From the NCBI GenBank assembly GCA_903952885.1, contig CAJBHE010000065.1:1-15872 (forward strand): a stretch of 15,872 nt of DNA, in the 5' to 3' direction. A program made the translations under genes and the position numbers. The notes beneath the pieces are model-generated. The model had not been told where the DNA came from, made no database searches, and worked only from the letters and a program-made list of their open reading frames with translations. Shown here in pieces: positions 1-6,475 of the stretch (its first letter is position 1; the number at the start of each line of letters is the position of its first letter). The DNA is from an uncultured Burkholderiales bacterium. GTDB lineage: Bacteria; Pseudomonadota; Gammaproteobacteria; Burkholderiales; Burkholderiaceae_C.

Positions 1-717
1 CAAGCATGGGAAGTTGGTGTTTCGCAAGCTTTGAATCCGGAAAATTCAGTTTTTGCTCGCAGGTCGCAAAGTTATCGTTTGCCTAATTTGGATGAATTGC
101 CATCACCAGCTTATTCTGGAAATGACCCCATTCCATTTCAGCCGCAAATCGAGAGAACCAATGAATTGGGCTGGAAGTTCAAAAGTGCTCAGGTCAATTC
201 ATCTGTCAGAATCTATGAATCTGATTTAACAGATGAAATTATTTATGACCCGATAAATCAGGCAAACATTAATTTGCCAAAAACTAAGCGACAAGGTCTG
301 GATTTTTTCTCTCGTGTTCAAGTGACGCCAAAAGTAGGTTTAATGGCGGCATACAGCTACCGACGTGCTGAGTTTGTAGTAGGAGCTAACAGTGGCAACC
401 AATTACCTATGGCGCCACAAGACGTAATCACAATTCGAGGTGATTGGCGCTTAGATGCTAATCAGACCATTGGCTTAGGTTGGATGCACGTTGCTGATCA
501 ATTCATTGCAGGTGATTTTTCCAACCAAAACATCATGCCTTCTTATCGTGTTGTCGATGCTCGATATTCATATCAAATGGGTGCGAGTGATATCTCTGTG
601 GTTGTTCGTAATTTGATGGATGCAAAGTACTATTCATACGCGACGACAACGAATAATTACTCTGTATATCCAGACTCTGGACGCTCAGTGATGGTCGCAT
701 TTCGACACAAGTTCTAA
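1..717 (+). CDS. btuB: TonB-dependent outer-membrane receptor, C-terminal part (BtuB-like)
   Basis: The reading frame is open from base 1, so the N-terminal signal, TonB box and plug lie upstream of the window and only about 238 C-terminal residues are visible. The piece reads as alternating aromatic/polar beta-strands and contains 'RLPNLDEL', the Pro-x-x-x-Glu-Leu region typical of TonB receptors. Near the end it has 'VRNLMDAKYY', and it closes on a terminal Phe (RHKF), the usual outer-membrane beta-barrel assembly signal. TonB receptors import siderophores, cobalamin and other large ligands using proton-motive force. The substrate is inferred only from the four B12-type transport genes that follow, the first starting 8 bp after this stop. 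Codon use is clearly AT-richer than downstream: hand-counted 60-base lines gave about 37-47% GC against about 58% in btuF. Another corrinoid or a siderophore cannot be excluded. Confidence 0.85.
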   Translation, partial: QAWEVGVSQALNPENSVFARRSQSYRLPNLDELPSPAYSGNDPIPFQPQIERTNELGWKFKSAQVNSSVRIYESDLTDEIIYDPINQANINLPKTKRQGLDFFSRVQVTPKVGLMAAYSYRRAEFVVGANSGNQLPMAPQDVITIRGDWRLDANQTIGLGWMHVADQFIAGDFSNQNIMPSYRVVDARYSYQMGASDISVVVRNLMDAKYYSYATTTNNYSVYPDSGRSVMVAFRHKF

Positions 718-725
718 TTGATCTG

Positions 726-1532
726 ATGTCATTTGACCTTTTTCCCCAACGCATCGTCTGCCTCACAGAGGAAACGACCGAGTGGCTGTACATGCTGGGG
801 GAAGAGGCGCGCATTGTGGGCATCTCGGGTTACACCGTGCGCCCGCGTCGTGCTCGTGATGAAAAGCCCAAAGTCAGTGCGTTTTTGAGCGCCAAGATTG
901 ACAAGATCTTGGCGCTCAAGCCCGATTGTGTGTTTGGGTTTTCTGACTTGCAGGCTGACATTGCGGCTTTGCTTATTCGTGCGGGTGTTCAAGTCACGGT
1001 GTTTAACCAGCGTAGCGTGGATGAGATTTTTTCTGTGCTTTACCAAGTGGCGGCGATGGTGGGTCAAGCCGAGCAGGGCTTGCAGCGTTTGCAGCAGATG
1101 CGTGGGCAGTTAGATGCGATTCAACAAACCGCTGGCATGTTTAAGCGCCGACCCAAGGTGTATTTTGAAGAGTGGGACGAGCCCCACATTAGCTGCATCC
1201 GCTGGGTGTCAGAGCTGATCGGTATTGCAGGGGGTGATGACTGTTTTCCTGAGCTGGCGCAAATGCCCATGGGTAAAGACCGCATCATTGCCAGTGGCCA
1301 AACCATTGTGGATCGAGCGCCCGACATCATCATTGGTTCGTTGTGCGGCAAGAAGTTCCGTTCTGAAAAAGCAGCGGCACGCGAAGGTTGGCAAGATGTG
1401 CCGGCGGTGCGCAACAAGCAAATTTTTGAAATCAAATCTGCCGACATCCTCCAGCCAGGCCCTGCGGCGTTGACCGATGGCGTGTTGCAGTTGCACCGCA
1501 TCATTCAACAGTGGGAGGCAACGCATGCTTGA
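726..1532 (+). CDS. Cytoplasmic-type cobalamin-binding (BtuF-like) protein without signal peptide
   Basis: This 268-residue protein has the helical-backbone metal-receptor fold of type III periplasmic binding proteins. It begins 'PQRIVCLTEETTEWLYMLG' at about residues 8-26, matching the BtuF/FhuD N-terminal lobe, followed by 'ILALKPDCVFGFSDLQADIA' and a second lobe from about residue 145. The N-terminus is MSFDLFPQR with no positively charged start, hydrophobic stretch or signal cleavage site, so as written it stays in the cytoplasm. The ATG is 8 bp after the receptor stop with only weak ribosome-binding sequence, suggesting translational coupling. The gene overlaps the secreted btuF by 8 bp. 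Such signal-less BtuF relatives next to B12 receptor genes are, as I recall, usually annotated only as 'cobalamin-binding protein'. A corrinoid acceptor or sensor role is inference. Confidence 0.85.
   Translation: MSFDLFPQRIVCLTEETTEWLYMLGEEARIVGISGYTVRPRRARDEKPKVSAFLSAKIDKILALKPDCVFGFSDLQADIAALLIRAGVQVTVFNQRSVDEIFSVLYQVAAMVGQAEQGLQRLQQMRGQLDAIQQTAGMFKRRPKVYFEEWDEPHISCIRWVSELIGIAGGDDCFPELAQMPMGKDRIIASGQTIVDRAPDIIIGSLCGKKFRSEKAAAREGWQDVPAVRNKQIFEIKSADILQPGPAALTDGVLQLHRIIQQWEATHA
1514..1518 (+). promoter_or_regulatory. Shine-Dalgarno GGAGG that fixes the btuF start
   Basis: GGAGG lies 6 bases before ATG 1525. It selects that start over the in-frame codon at 1477, which would add 16 residues ahead of the signal peptide. 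The site lies inside the end of the preceding gene, so the two genes are probably translationally coupled. Confidence 0.8.
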
Positions 1533-2424
1533 ACGCTGCACAGCGATTCGCAGGATTGCGTTCTTTGCACTATTGGGGGTTAGCGCTATCGCCCAAGCTG
1601 TGGTCCTTCGCGACGACCGCCAATTAGACGTCAGCATCACCAAGCCGCCACAACGTATCGTCAGCCTGTTGCCTTCACTCACTGAGACGGTGTGTGCTTT
1701 AGGCCAGTGCGAAAAACTGGTGGGCGTTGACCGTTATTCCAACTGGCCCGACAGTATTGCCAAGCTGCCGCGCATGGGCGGCGGCATTGATCCGAACATC
1801 GAAAGTGTGGTGGCCGCCAAGCCAGATTTGGTTTTGATGGCGACTTCTGCCCGAGGCGCTGAGCGATTGACGGCTTTAGGTTTGACCGTGTTGGCGCTAG
1901 AGCCACGCTCGCATGCCGATGTGCAGCGCGTCATGCGCATCGTGGCGCAGGCGTTGGATGTGTCCGTGGTGGAGAGCGACCGCGTGTGGCGTGAGATCGA
2001 TGCGGCGGTCAACGTTGCTGCGCAATCGATTCCTGCAAAGGCCAAAGGCCAGCGCGTGTATTTTGAAGTTAGCCCTGCGCCTTATGGCGCGAGTGAGTCG
2101 TCTTTCATTGGCGAAACATTGCAGCGCTTGGGTGCGCGAAACATATTGTCTGCGTCGCTCGGGCCATTTCCCCAAATCAATCCTGAGTTTGTGGTGCGGG
2201 CGCAGCCCGACATCATCATGGTGGGTGACAGCAGCTTTGCCGACATGAGCACGCGCCCCGGCTGGCAAAATATGCAGGCTATCCGCACGCATCAAGTGTG
2301 CCATTTCAAATCGCACGAGTCTGATGTGTTGGTTCGCGCTGGCCCGCGTATGGCAGAGGCTGCGCATTTGATGGCCAAGTGTTTGACAGGCAAAGCCAAT
2401 GACAAATCGAAAGGTCAGCCATGA
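1525..2424 (+). CDS. btuF: Periplasmic cobalamin-binding protein of the B12 ABC importer (BtuF)
   Basis: With the ATG at 1525 the protein has 299 residues. It opens with a clear Sec signal: Arg9-Arg10, a hydrophobic core (IAFFALLGVSAIA), and an AQA cleavage site after residue 25. The mature part starts the helical-backbone metal-receptor domain with 'PPQRIVSLLPSLTETVCALG', then 'VGVDRYSNWP', 'IDPNIESVVAAKPDLVLMA' and, in the second lobe, 'VYFEVSPAPYGASESSFIG'. All are typical of BtuF. It would deliver cobalamin from the outer-membrane receptor to the permease. It overlaps the preceding gene by 8 bp and the permease by 4 bp (ATGA), so the operon is tightly coupled. No lipobox is seen at the cleavage site, so it is probably soluble. 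Corrinoid specificity is assigned from family and context; haem or siderophore binders share the fold. Confidence 0.9.
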   Translation: MLERCTAIRRIAFFALLGVSAIAQAVVLRDDRQLDVSITKPPQRIVSLLPSLTETVCALGQCEKLVGVDRYSNWPDSIAKLPRMGGGIDPNIESVVAAKPDLVLMATSARGAERLTALGLTVLALEPRSHADVQRVMRIVAQALDVSVVESDRVWREIDAAVNVAAQSIPAKAKGQRVYFEVSPAPYGASESSFIGETLQRLGARNILSASLGPFPQINPEFVVRAQPDIIMVGDSSFADMSTRPGWQNMQAIRTHQVCHFKSHESDVLVRAGPRMAEAAHLMAKCLTGKANDKSKGQP

Positions 2425-3433
2425 CGACTCACGGCGCGCGTTGGTCACCAATGTGGGTGGCTATGAGTTTTGTCATGTTGTGCATGCTTGGCATCGCGTT
2501 GGGCAGTTCAGTAGGCAGCACGGGGTTCGAGAGCTGGCTTGCCGCCATGCACGATGACACCGCTTGGCAAATCGTGTGGGACATTCGTTTGCCGCGTAGC
2601 GTGGGGGCATGCGCCGCGGGGGCGTTGCTAGGCCTTGCAGGTGCATTGGCGCAAGGCTTGTTTCGCAACCCCTTAGCTGACCCATATTTGCTGGGCAGCG
2701 CCTCTGGAGCTTCGCTGGGCGTGGCCGTAGCTTTGGCGCTTTTTGGTGGCAACCCGTTTGCCGCCGAGTTGCTGGTGCGAGTGGGGTTGACCGGTGCTGC
2801 GTTTGTAGGGGCTGTGTTGGCCGTGTTGCTGACGCTTGTGTTGGCGCGTGGTGTGCAACACACTTTACGTTTGTTATTGGCTGGTGTCATTGTGGGTGTG
2901 GTGTTGGGTGCGCTGGCTTCGCTCATCACCCTCATGCGCCCCGACGTATTGCAGGGCATGCAGGGGTTCTTATTAGGTTCGACCAGCTTCATTGGTTGGG
3001 CCTCGTGCGTGTTGATGTTGGGCGTGTTGCTGGTGTGCGTGGTGTTGTCGTTTGCACTGAGCCGAGTGCTGGATGCTTTGAGTTTGGGTGAGTCCACCGC
3101 TTTGAGTTTGGGCTTGCCACTTGCATCTGTGCGTGTGGCACTCGTGTGCGTGTTGGCTTTGGCCACGGGTACTGCGGTGGCACAAACGGGCCTAGTGGCT
3201 TTTGTCGGTTTAGCAGCGCCGCACTTGGTGCGCTCCATGGTGAAGACCAAGCACAACTGGATGCTGTTGCTCTCTGCGTTGATGGCTGCGTGTTGCTGCT
3301 GTCGGCTGATTTGTTGGCGCGCATGTTGTTGTCGCCGCAAGAAATGCCGGTGGGCGTGCTCACCGCTGTCTTGGGCGGTGGCTATTTGTTGTGGTTGATG
3401 TACCGCAGCCAAGCGACAAGGGTGGCACGATGA
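2421..3433 (+). pseudogene. btuC: BtuC-type permease of the B12 ABC importer, interrupted by one frameshift
   Basis: This is a FecCD-family inner-membrane permease with many hydrophobic helices. It shows the conserved 'RLPR' near residue 57, 'RNPLADPYLLG' at residues 82-92 and 'GLVAFVGLAAPHLVR' near the last quarter. The start ATG overlaps the btuF stop as ATGA and has AAGG 6 bases upstream. In the starting frame the product runs into an implausible Cys/Arg-rich tail and stops at 3398 (325 residues). The expected C-terminus (GCVLLLSADLLAR, then PVGVLTAVLGGG and LLWLMYR) is in the -1 frame from 3284 to 3433. Joining the frames at about 3284 gives 337 residues, a normal BtuC length, and its stop overlaps the btuD ATG. 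One missing base near 'atggctgcg' (3282-3290) explains this. It is either a true mutation that removes the last helix or a sequencing error. Confidence 0.88.
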
Positions 3434-4209
3434 ATCCGCAAAAAATAGCGCTTCGTTTGGATGATCTTCATGTGTCTCTTGCGGGGCATGGGGTATTGCA
3501 TTGCATTGAGATGTCTTTTGCGGCCGGTCGCTGGACCAGCATCGTTGGCCCCAATGGCGCTGGCAAGTCGACCTTGCTCAAAGCTTTGGCTGGCTTGCTA
3601 CCCACAACAGGCCTACTCTTTTTGTTCGACCAAGCGTTGATGGCGATGGACCGCAAACAACGCGCACAGCAGCTGTCGTGGTTGGGCCAAAACGAATCAG
3701 CATCTGATGACTTGTGCGTGTGGGATGTGGTCATGCTTGGACGTATGCCGCACCAAGACTGGCTGGCAGCGCCCGATGCGCACGACCATGCCGTGGTAGA
3801 AACTGCATTGAAAGCCACGCAAGCGTGGGACTGGCGTGAGCGTTCCCTGGGTCAACTCTCCGGTGGTGAGCGCCAGCGTGTGTTGCTGGCCCGAGCCATG
3901 GCAGTGCAAGCGAAAGTGATGTTGATGGACGAACCCTTGGCCAACCTTGATCCACCTCACCAAGTGGATTGGCTAGAGCAAGTGCGCTGCCTCACGTCGC
4001 AAAACACTACTGTCATTAGCGTGCTGCACGAAGTGGGCATGGCCTTGCACGCGGACGACATGGTGGTCATGCAAGCAGGACGTGTGGTGCATCAAGGTGC
4101 GTGTGCTGACGCTGCTACGCACCGTGCTGTCGAAGCGGTATTCGACAAGCGCATTGCCATTCATCCACTGGATGGTCAGTGGGTCGCAGTGCCTAAGCTA
4201 TCTAGTTAA
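3430..4209 (+). CDS. btuD: ATP-binding protein of the B12 ABC importer (BtuD)
   Basis: This 259-residue ABC ATPase energises the BtuC-type permease from the cytoplasmic side. Visible motifs are Walker A GPNGAGKST (residues 40-48), ABC signature LSGGERQRV (143-151), Walker B VMLMDEP (163-169, with catalytic Glu168) and the switch His in VLHEVG (His200). The Q-loop is probably in 'WLGQNE'. I chose ATG 3430, not the upstream in-frame start at 3391. AAGGG lies 7 bases before it, and its ATGA overlaps the stop of the frame-corrected permease. Its 3' end overlaps the nth stop codon by 4 bp on the opposite strand. Length and the FepC/BtuD-like sequence fit the group importing cobalamin, haem and siderophores. 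The B12 assignment depends on the neighbours. Confidence 0.9.
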   Translation: MNPQKIALRLDDLHVSLAGHGVLHCIEMSFAAGRWTSIVGPNGAGKSTLLKALAGLLPTTGLLFLFDQALMAMDRKQRAQQLSWLGQNESASDDLCVWDVVMLGRMPHQDWLAAPDAHDHAVVETALKATQAWDWRERSLGQLSGGERQRVLLARAMAVQAKVMLMDEPLANLDPPHQVDWLEQVRCLTSQNTTVISVLHEVGMALHADDMVVMQAGRVVHQGACADAATHRAVEAVFDKRIAIHPLDGQWVAVPKLSS

Positions 4210-4844
4210 GGCTTTGCTGTCTTCGGCTTGAAGCTACAAAACTCAGACACCCCACACTGCCAGCACAACGGCTTGCGCGCCTGGCACACATAGCGGCCAT
4301 GCAGAATCAGCCAGTGGTGGGCATCTACCAAGTACTCGGCAGGAATACGCTTCATTAGCTTCATTTCAACCGCCAGCGGTGTTTTACCAGGGGCTAAGCC
4401 AGTCCGGTTACCTACGCGAAAGATATGCGTGTCCACCGCCATGGTGGGTTCGCCAAAGGCCACGTTCAGCACCACGTTGGCCGTTTTGCGGCCCACGCCC
4501 GGTAGGGCTTCTAACGCTTCGCGTGTGCGTGGAATCGTCCCTTGGTGTTGCTCCACCAAGATGCGGCAGGTTTGCATCAGGTGTTTGGCTTTGCTGTGAT
4601 ACAGGCCAATCGTCTTGATGTAACCCTCAAGGCCTGCAAGGCCGAGGTCCAGAATTTTTTGGGGCGTGTTGGCCACTGTAAACAGTTTGCGCGTGGCCTT
4701 GTTCACACCCACATCCGTGGCTTGGGCACTCAGCAGCACAGCGGCTAGCAACTCGAACACGCTGGTATATTCCAACTCGGTATTGGGCTGCGGATTGGCT
4801 GCTTTCAGCGTCGCAAAAAAAGGCTCAATGTGCTGTGTTTTCAT
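4206..4844 (-). CDS. nth: Endonuclease III (DNA glycosylase/AP lyase)
   Basis: This base-excision repair enzyme removes oxidised pyrimidines and nicks abasic sites. From the Met at 4844 it has 212 residues, and its key positions match E. coli Nth in number. The helix-hairpin-helix LPGVGRKTANV carries catalytic Lys120, and VDTHIFRV carries Asp138. The [4Fe-4S] cysteines are C187, C194, C197 and C203 (spacing C-x6-C-x2-C-x5-C). The N-terminal region contains the family's LLSAQATD. A GTG start 18 bases upstream is possible but would add six unmatched residues. The gene converges on btuD with overlapping stops. Its start is only 21 bp from the proposed start of the divergent aminotransferase, so promoter elements must sit in or next to coding sequence. 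The catalytic and cluster residues are intact. Confidence 0.96.
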   Translation of the reverse strand: MKTQHIEPFFATLKAANPQPNTELEYTSVFELLAAVLLSAQATDVGVNKATRKLFTVANTPQKILDLGLAGLEGYIKTIGLYHSKAKHLMQTCRILVEQHQGTIPRTREALEALPGVGRKTANVVLNVAFGEPTMAVDTHIFRVGNRTGLAPGKTPLAVEMKLMKRIPAEYLVDAHHWLILHGRYVCQARKPLCWQCGVSEFCSFKPKTAKP

Positions 4845-4865
4845 ACGACCATTATTCCCCACGCT

Positions 4866-6068
4866 ATGCCCTCAACTATGAAGTTTGCTGACCGCCTCAA
4901 CAACGTTGAAACCTCTGCCATTCGTGAACTTTTCAAACTGCTGGGCAAGCCCGGCATCATCAGCTTTGCGGGCGGCTTTCCAGACAGCGCCATGTTTGAC
5001 GTGCAAGGCATTCGTGAGGCCAGCGAAGCTGCATTGACCCAAGAGCCAGGCGCAGCCCTGCAATACGGCGCGACCGAGGGTTATCAACCGTTGCGCGAAC
5101 AACTTGCCGCCTTCATGGCCAGCAAAGGGGTGACTGGTTTAGATGCCAACGGTCTCATCGTCACCACCGGCAGCCAACAAGGGCTGGACCTGATTGCCAA
5201 AACCTTGCTCAATCCCGGTGATGTGGCCTTGGTCGAAGGCCCCACGTTTTTGGCCACCATTCAGTGCTTCCGTTTGTATGGCCCACAAGTGGTGGGTGTG
5301 CCCATTGACGCGCACGGCGTGCAAGTGGACAAGCTTGAAGTGATGATGGTGCAACACAAGCCAAAGCTCGTGTACCTCATTCCTACGTTTGGTAACCCGA
5401 GTGGCGCGACGCTGAGCCTAGAGCGCCGTTTGCGCGTGCTCGAACTCGCTGTGAAATACCAAACCGTAGTGGTCGAAGACGACCCCTATGGCGACCTGTA
5501 CTTTGACGAAGCGCCGCCACCTTCGTTGCTCGCTTTGAGTGATCAAGTGCCTGGCAGCCGCGAGTGGTTGGTGTACTGCGGCTCGCTCAGTAAAGTGTTG
5601 TCACCCGGCCTGCGTGTGGGCTGGATGATTGCGCCGCCCGAGTTGTTGGCCCGCGCCACCATGTGCAAGCAGTTCAGCGATGCACACACCTCCACCTTCG
5701 CGCAAGCCACCGCCGCGCACTACCTCAAAGCTGGCCGCATGCCTGCCACCTTGGCACATGTGCGCAGCGTCTACGCCGAACGTGCCCAAGCCATGGGCGA
5801 AGCCTTGAAGCAAGAGCTGGGCGATGCACTTAGATTCACTCAGCCAAAAGGCGGCCTGTTCTTCTGGGCCAACCTCACAGGCGCAGGCGGCAAAGTTAAA
5901 GACGGTGCTGAACTGGCCAAACGAGCGATAGAAAAAGGCGTGGCCTTTGTACCTGGCGCGCCATTCTTTGCAGACAACCCTGATGCATCCGCCATTCGTT
6001 TGAGCTTTGCCACCGCTGATGTGGAGAAGATCAAAGAAGGTATTGCCCGCTTGGGGCAAGCGCTTTAA
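4866..6068 (+). CDS. Fold-type I PLP-dependent aminotransferase (2-aminoadipate transaminase / LysN-like)
   Basis: This is a class I/II aminotransferase of 400 residues (start at 4866). It has 'ISFAGGFPDSAMF' near the start, 'LQYGATEGYQPLREQ', the cofactor-contacting 'VVEDDPYGDLYFDE', and the PLP-binding Lys243 in 'CGSLSKVLSPGLRVGW'. The substrate-carboxylate Arg is expected in 'AIRLSFA' near the C-terminus. These features match the branch containing 2-aminoadipate transaminase, kynurenine aminotransferases and the catalytic half of MocR regulators. There is no N-terminal DNA-binding domain, so it is an enzyme and not a MocR regulator. The amino donor and keto acid cannot be read from sequence. 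The start is uncertain. ATG 4866 and ATG 4878 both lack a clear ribosome-binding site. GTG 4830 has AAAGG six bases upstream but would lie inside nth and add residues that do not look conserved. Confidence 0.9.
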   Translation: MPSTMKFADRLNNVETSAIRELFKLLGKPGIISFAGGFPDSAMFDVQGIREASEAALTQEPGAALQYGATEGYQPLREQLAAFMASKGVTGLDANGLIVTTGSQQGLDLIAKTLLNPGDVALVEGPTFLATIQCFRLYGPQVVGVPIDAHGVQVDKLEVMMVQHKPKLVYLIPTFGNPSGATLSLERRLRVLELAVKYQTVVVEDDPYGDLYFDEAPPPSLLALSDQVPGSREWLVYCGSLSKVLSPGLRVGWMIAPPELLARATMCKQFSDAHTSTFAQATAAHYLKAGRMPATLAHVRSVYAERAQAMGEALKQELGDALRFTQPKGGLFFWANLTGAGGKVKDGAELAKRAIEKGVAFVPGAPFFADNPDASAIRLSFATADVEKIKEGIARLGQAL

Positions 6069-6107
6069 AGCACGACCTGCAAGCAGCGCCTCGTCAGCGA
6101 GGGAAAG

Positions 6108-6470
6108 TTAGCTTGCGATGGCCTGATAAGCCGCTGCATCCATCAACCCATCCAGCTCGGAAGGGTTGCTGACCTTCACCTTATAAAACCATCCTTCGCC
6201 CTCTGGGTCACTGTTGGCGAGAGATGGGTCGGCGCGCAAGGCTTCGTTGTGTTCGAGGATTTCCACACTCACCGGCATGTGAACGTCGGCGGCGGCTTTG
6301 ACCGACTCGACCACTCCGGCCACGGTGCCTTGCGCGAAGGTTTTGCCGACTTCTGCGAAGTCAACAAACACGATGTCGCCCAGCGTGTCTTGTGCGTGTT
6401 GGGTGATGCCCACCAAAGCGGTGTCGCCTTCGATGCGCACCCAAGTGTGTTCTGCGTGATATTGGTTCAT
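6108..6470 (-). CDS. gcvH: Glycine cleavage system H protein (lipoyl carrier), orphan
   Basis: This 120-residue lipoyl-domain protein carries the lipoyl acceptor Lys58 in 'VVESVKAAADVHMPVS'. It also has the GcvH landmarks HTWV near the N-terminus, GITQHAQDTLGD, NEAL, and GWFYKVKV near the C-terminus. H protein shuttles the aminomethyl group between the P, T and L proteins, and in some bacteria passes lipoate on to other enzymes. The usual Gly after PVS is Val69 here (PVSVEI), a noticeable change next to the lipoyl hairpin. No gcvT or gcvP is visible. Instead the gene starts 5 bp after the ETF-QO stop and is almost certainly on the same transcript. The ribosome-binding site is weak, consistent with coupling. 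Convergent to the aminotransferase, with 39 bp between stops. Confidence 0.93.
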   Translation of the reverse strand: MNQYHAEHTWVRIEGDTALVGITQHAQDTLGDIVFVDFAEVGKTFAQGTVAGVVESVKAAADVHMPVSVEILEHNEALRADPSLANSDPEGEGWFYKVKVSNPSELDGLMDAAAYQAIAS

Positions 6471-6475
6471 AGTCT

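Noticed and set aside
718..725. A cobalamin riboswitch before the B12 transport genes
   Set aside because: Only 8 bp separate the receptor stop from the next start. Any riboswitch would lie upstream of the receptor, outside the window.
3282..3300. Programmed -1 frameshifting as the explanation for the split permease
   Set aside because: I see no slippery heptamer at the crossover, and permeases of this family are not known to need it. A single missing base is simpler.
2429..3412. A 327-codon antisense frame over the permease gene
   Set aside because: It has a low-complexity Thr/Ala/Asn-rich composition, no recognisable domain, and is a mirror of a hydrophobic GC-rich gene. It is a shadow frame.
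6069..6107. A terminator between the convergent aminotransferase and gcvH
   Set aside because: A small hairpin (CCTCG/CGAGG with a 4-base loop at 6089-6102) is present but has no U-tract on either strand, so it is too weak to call.
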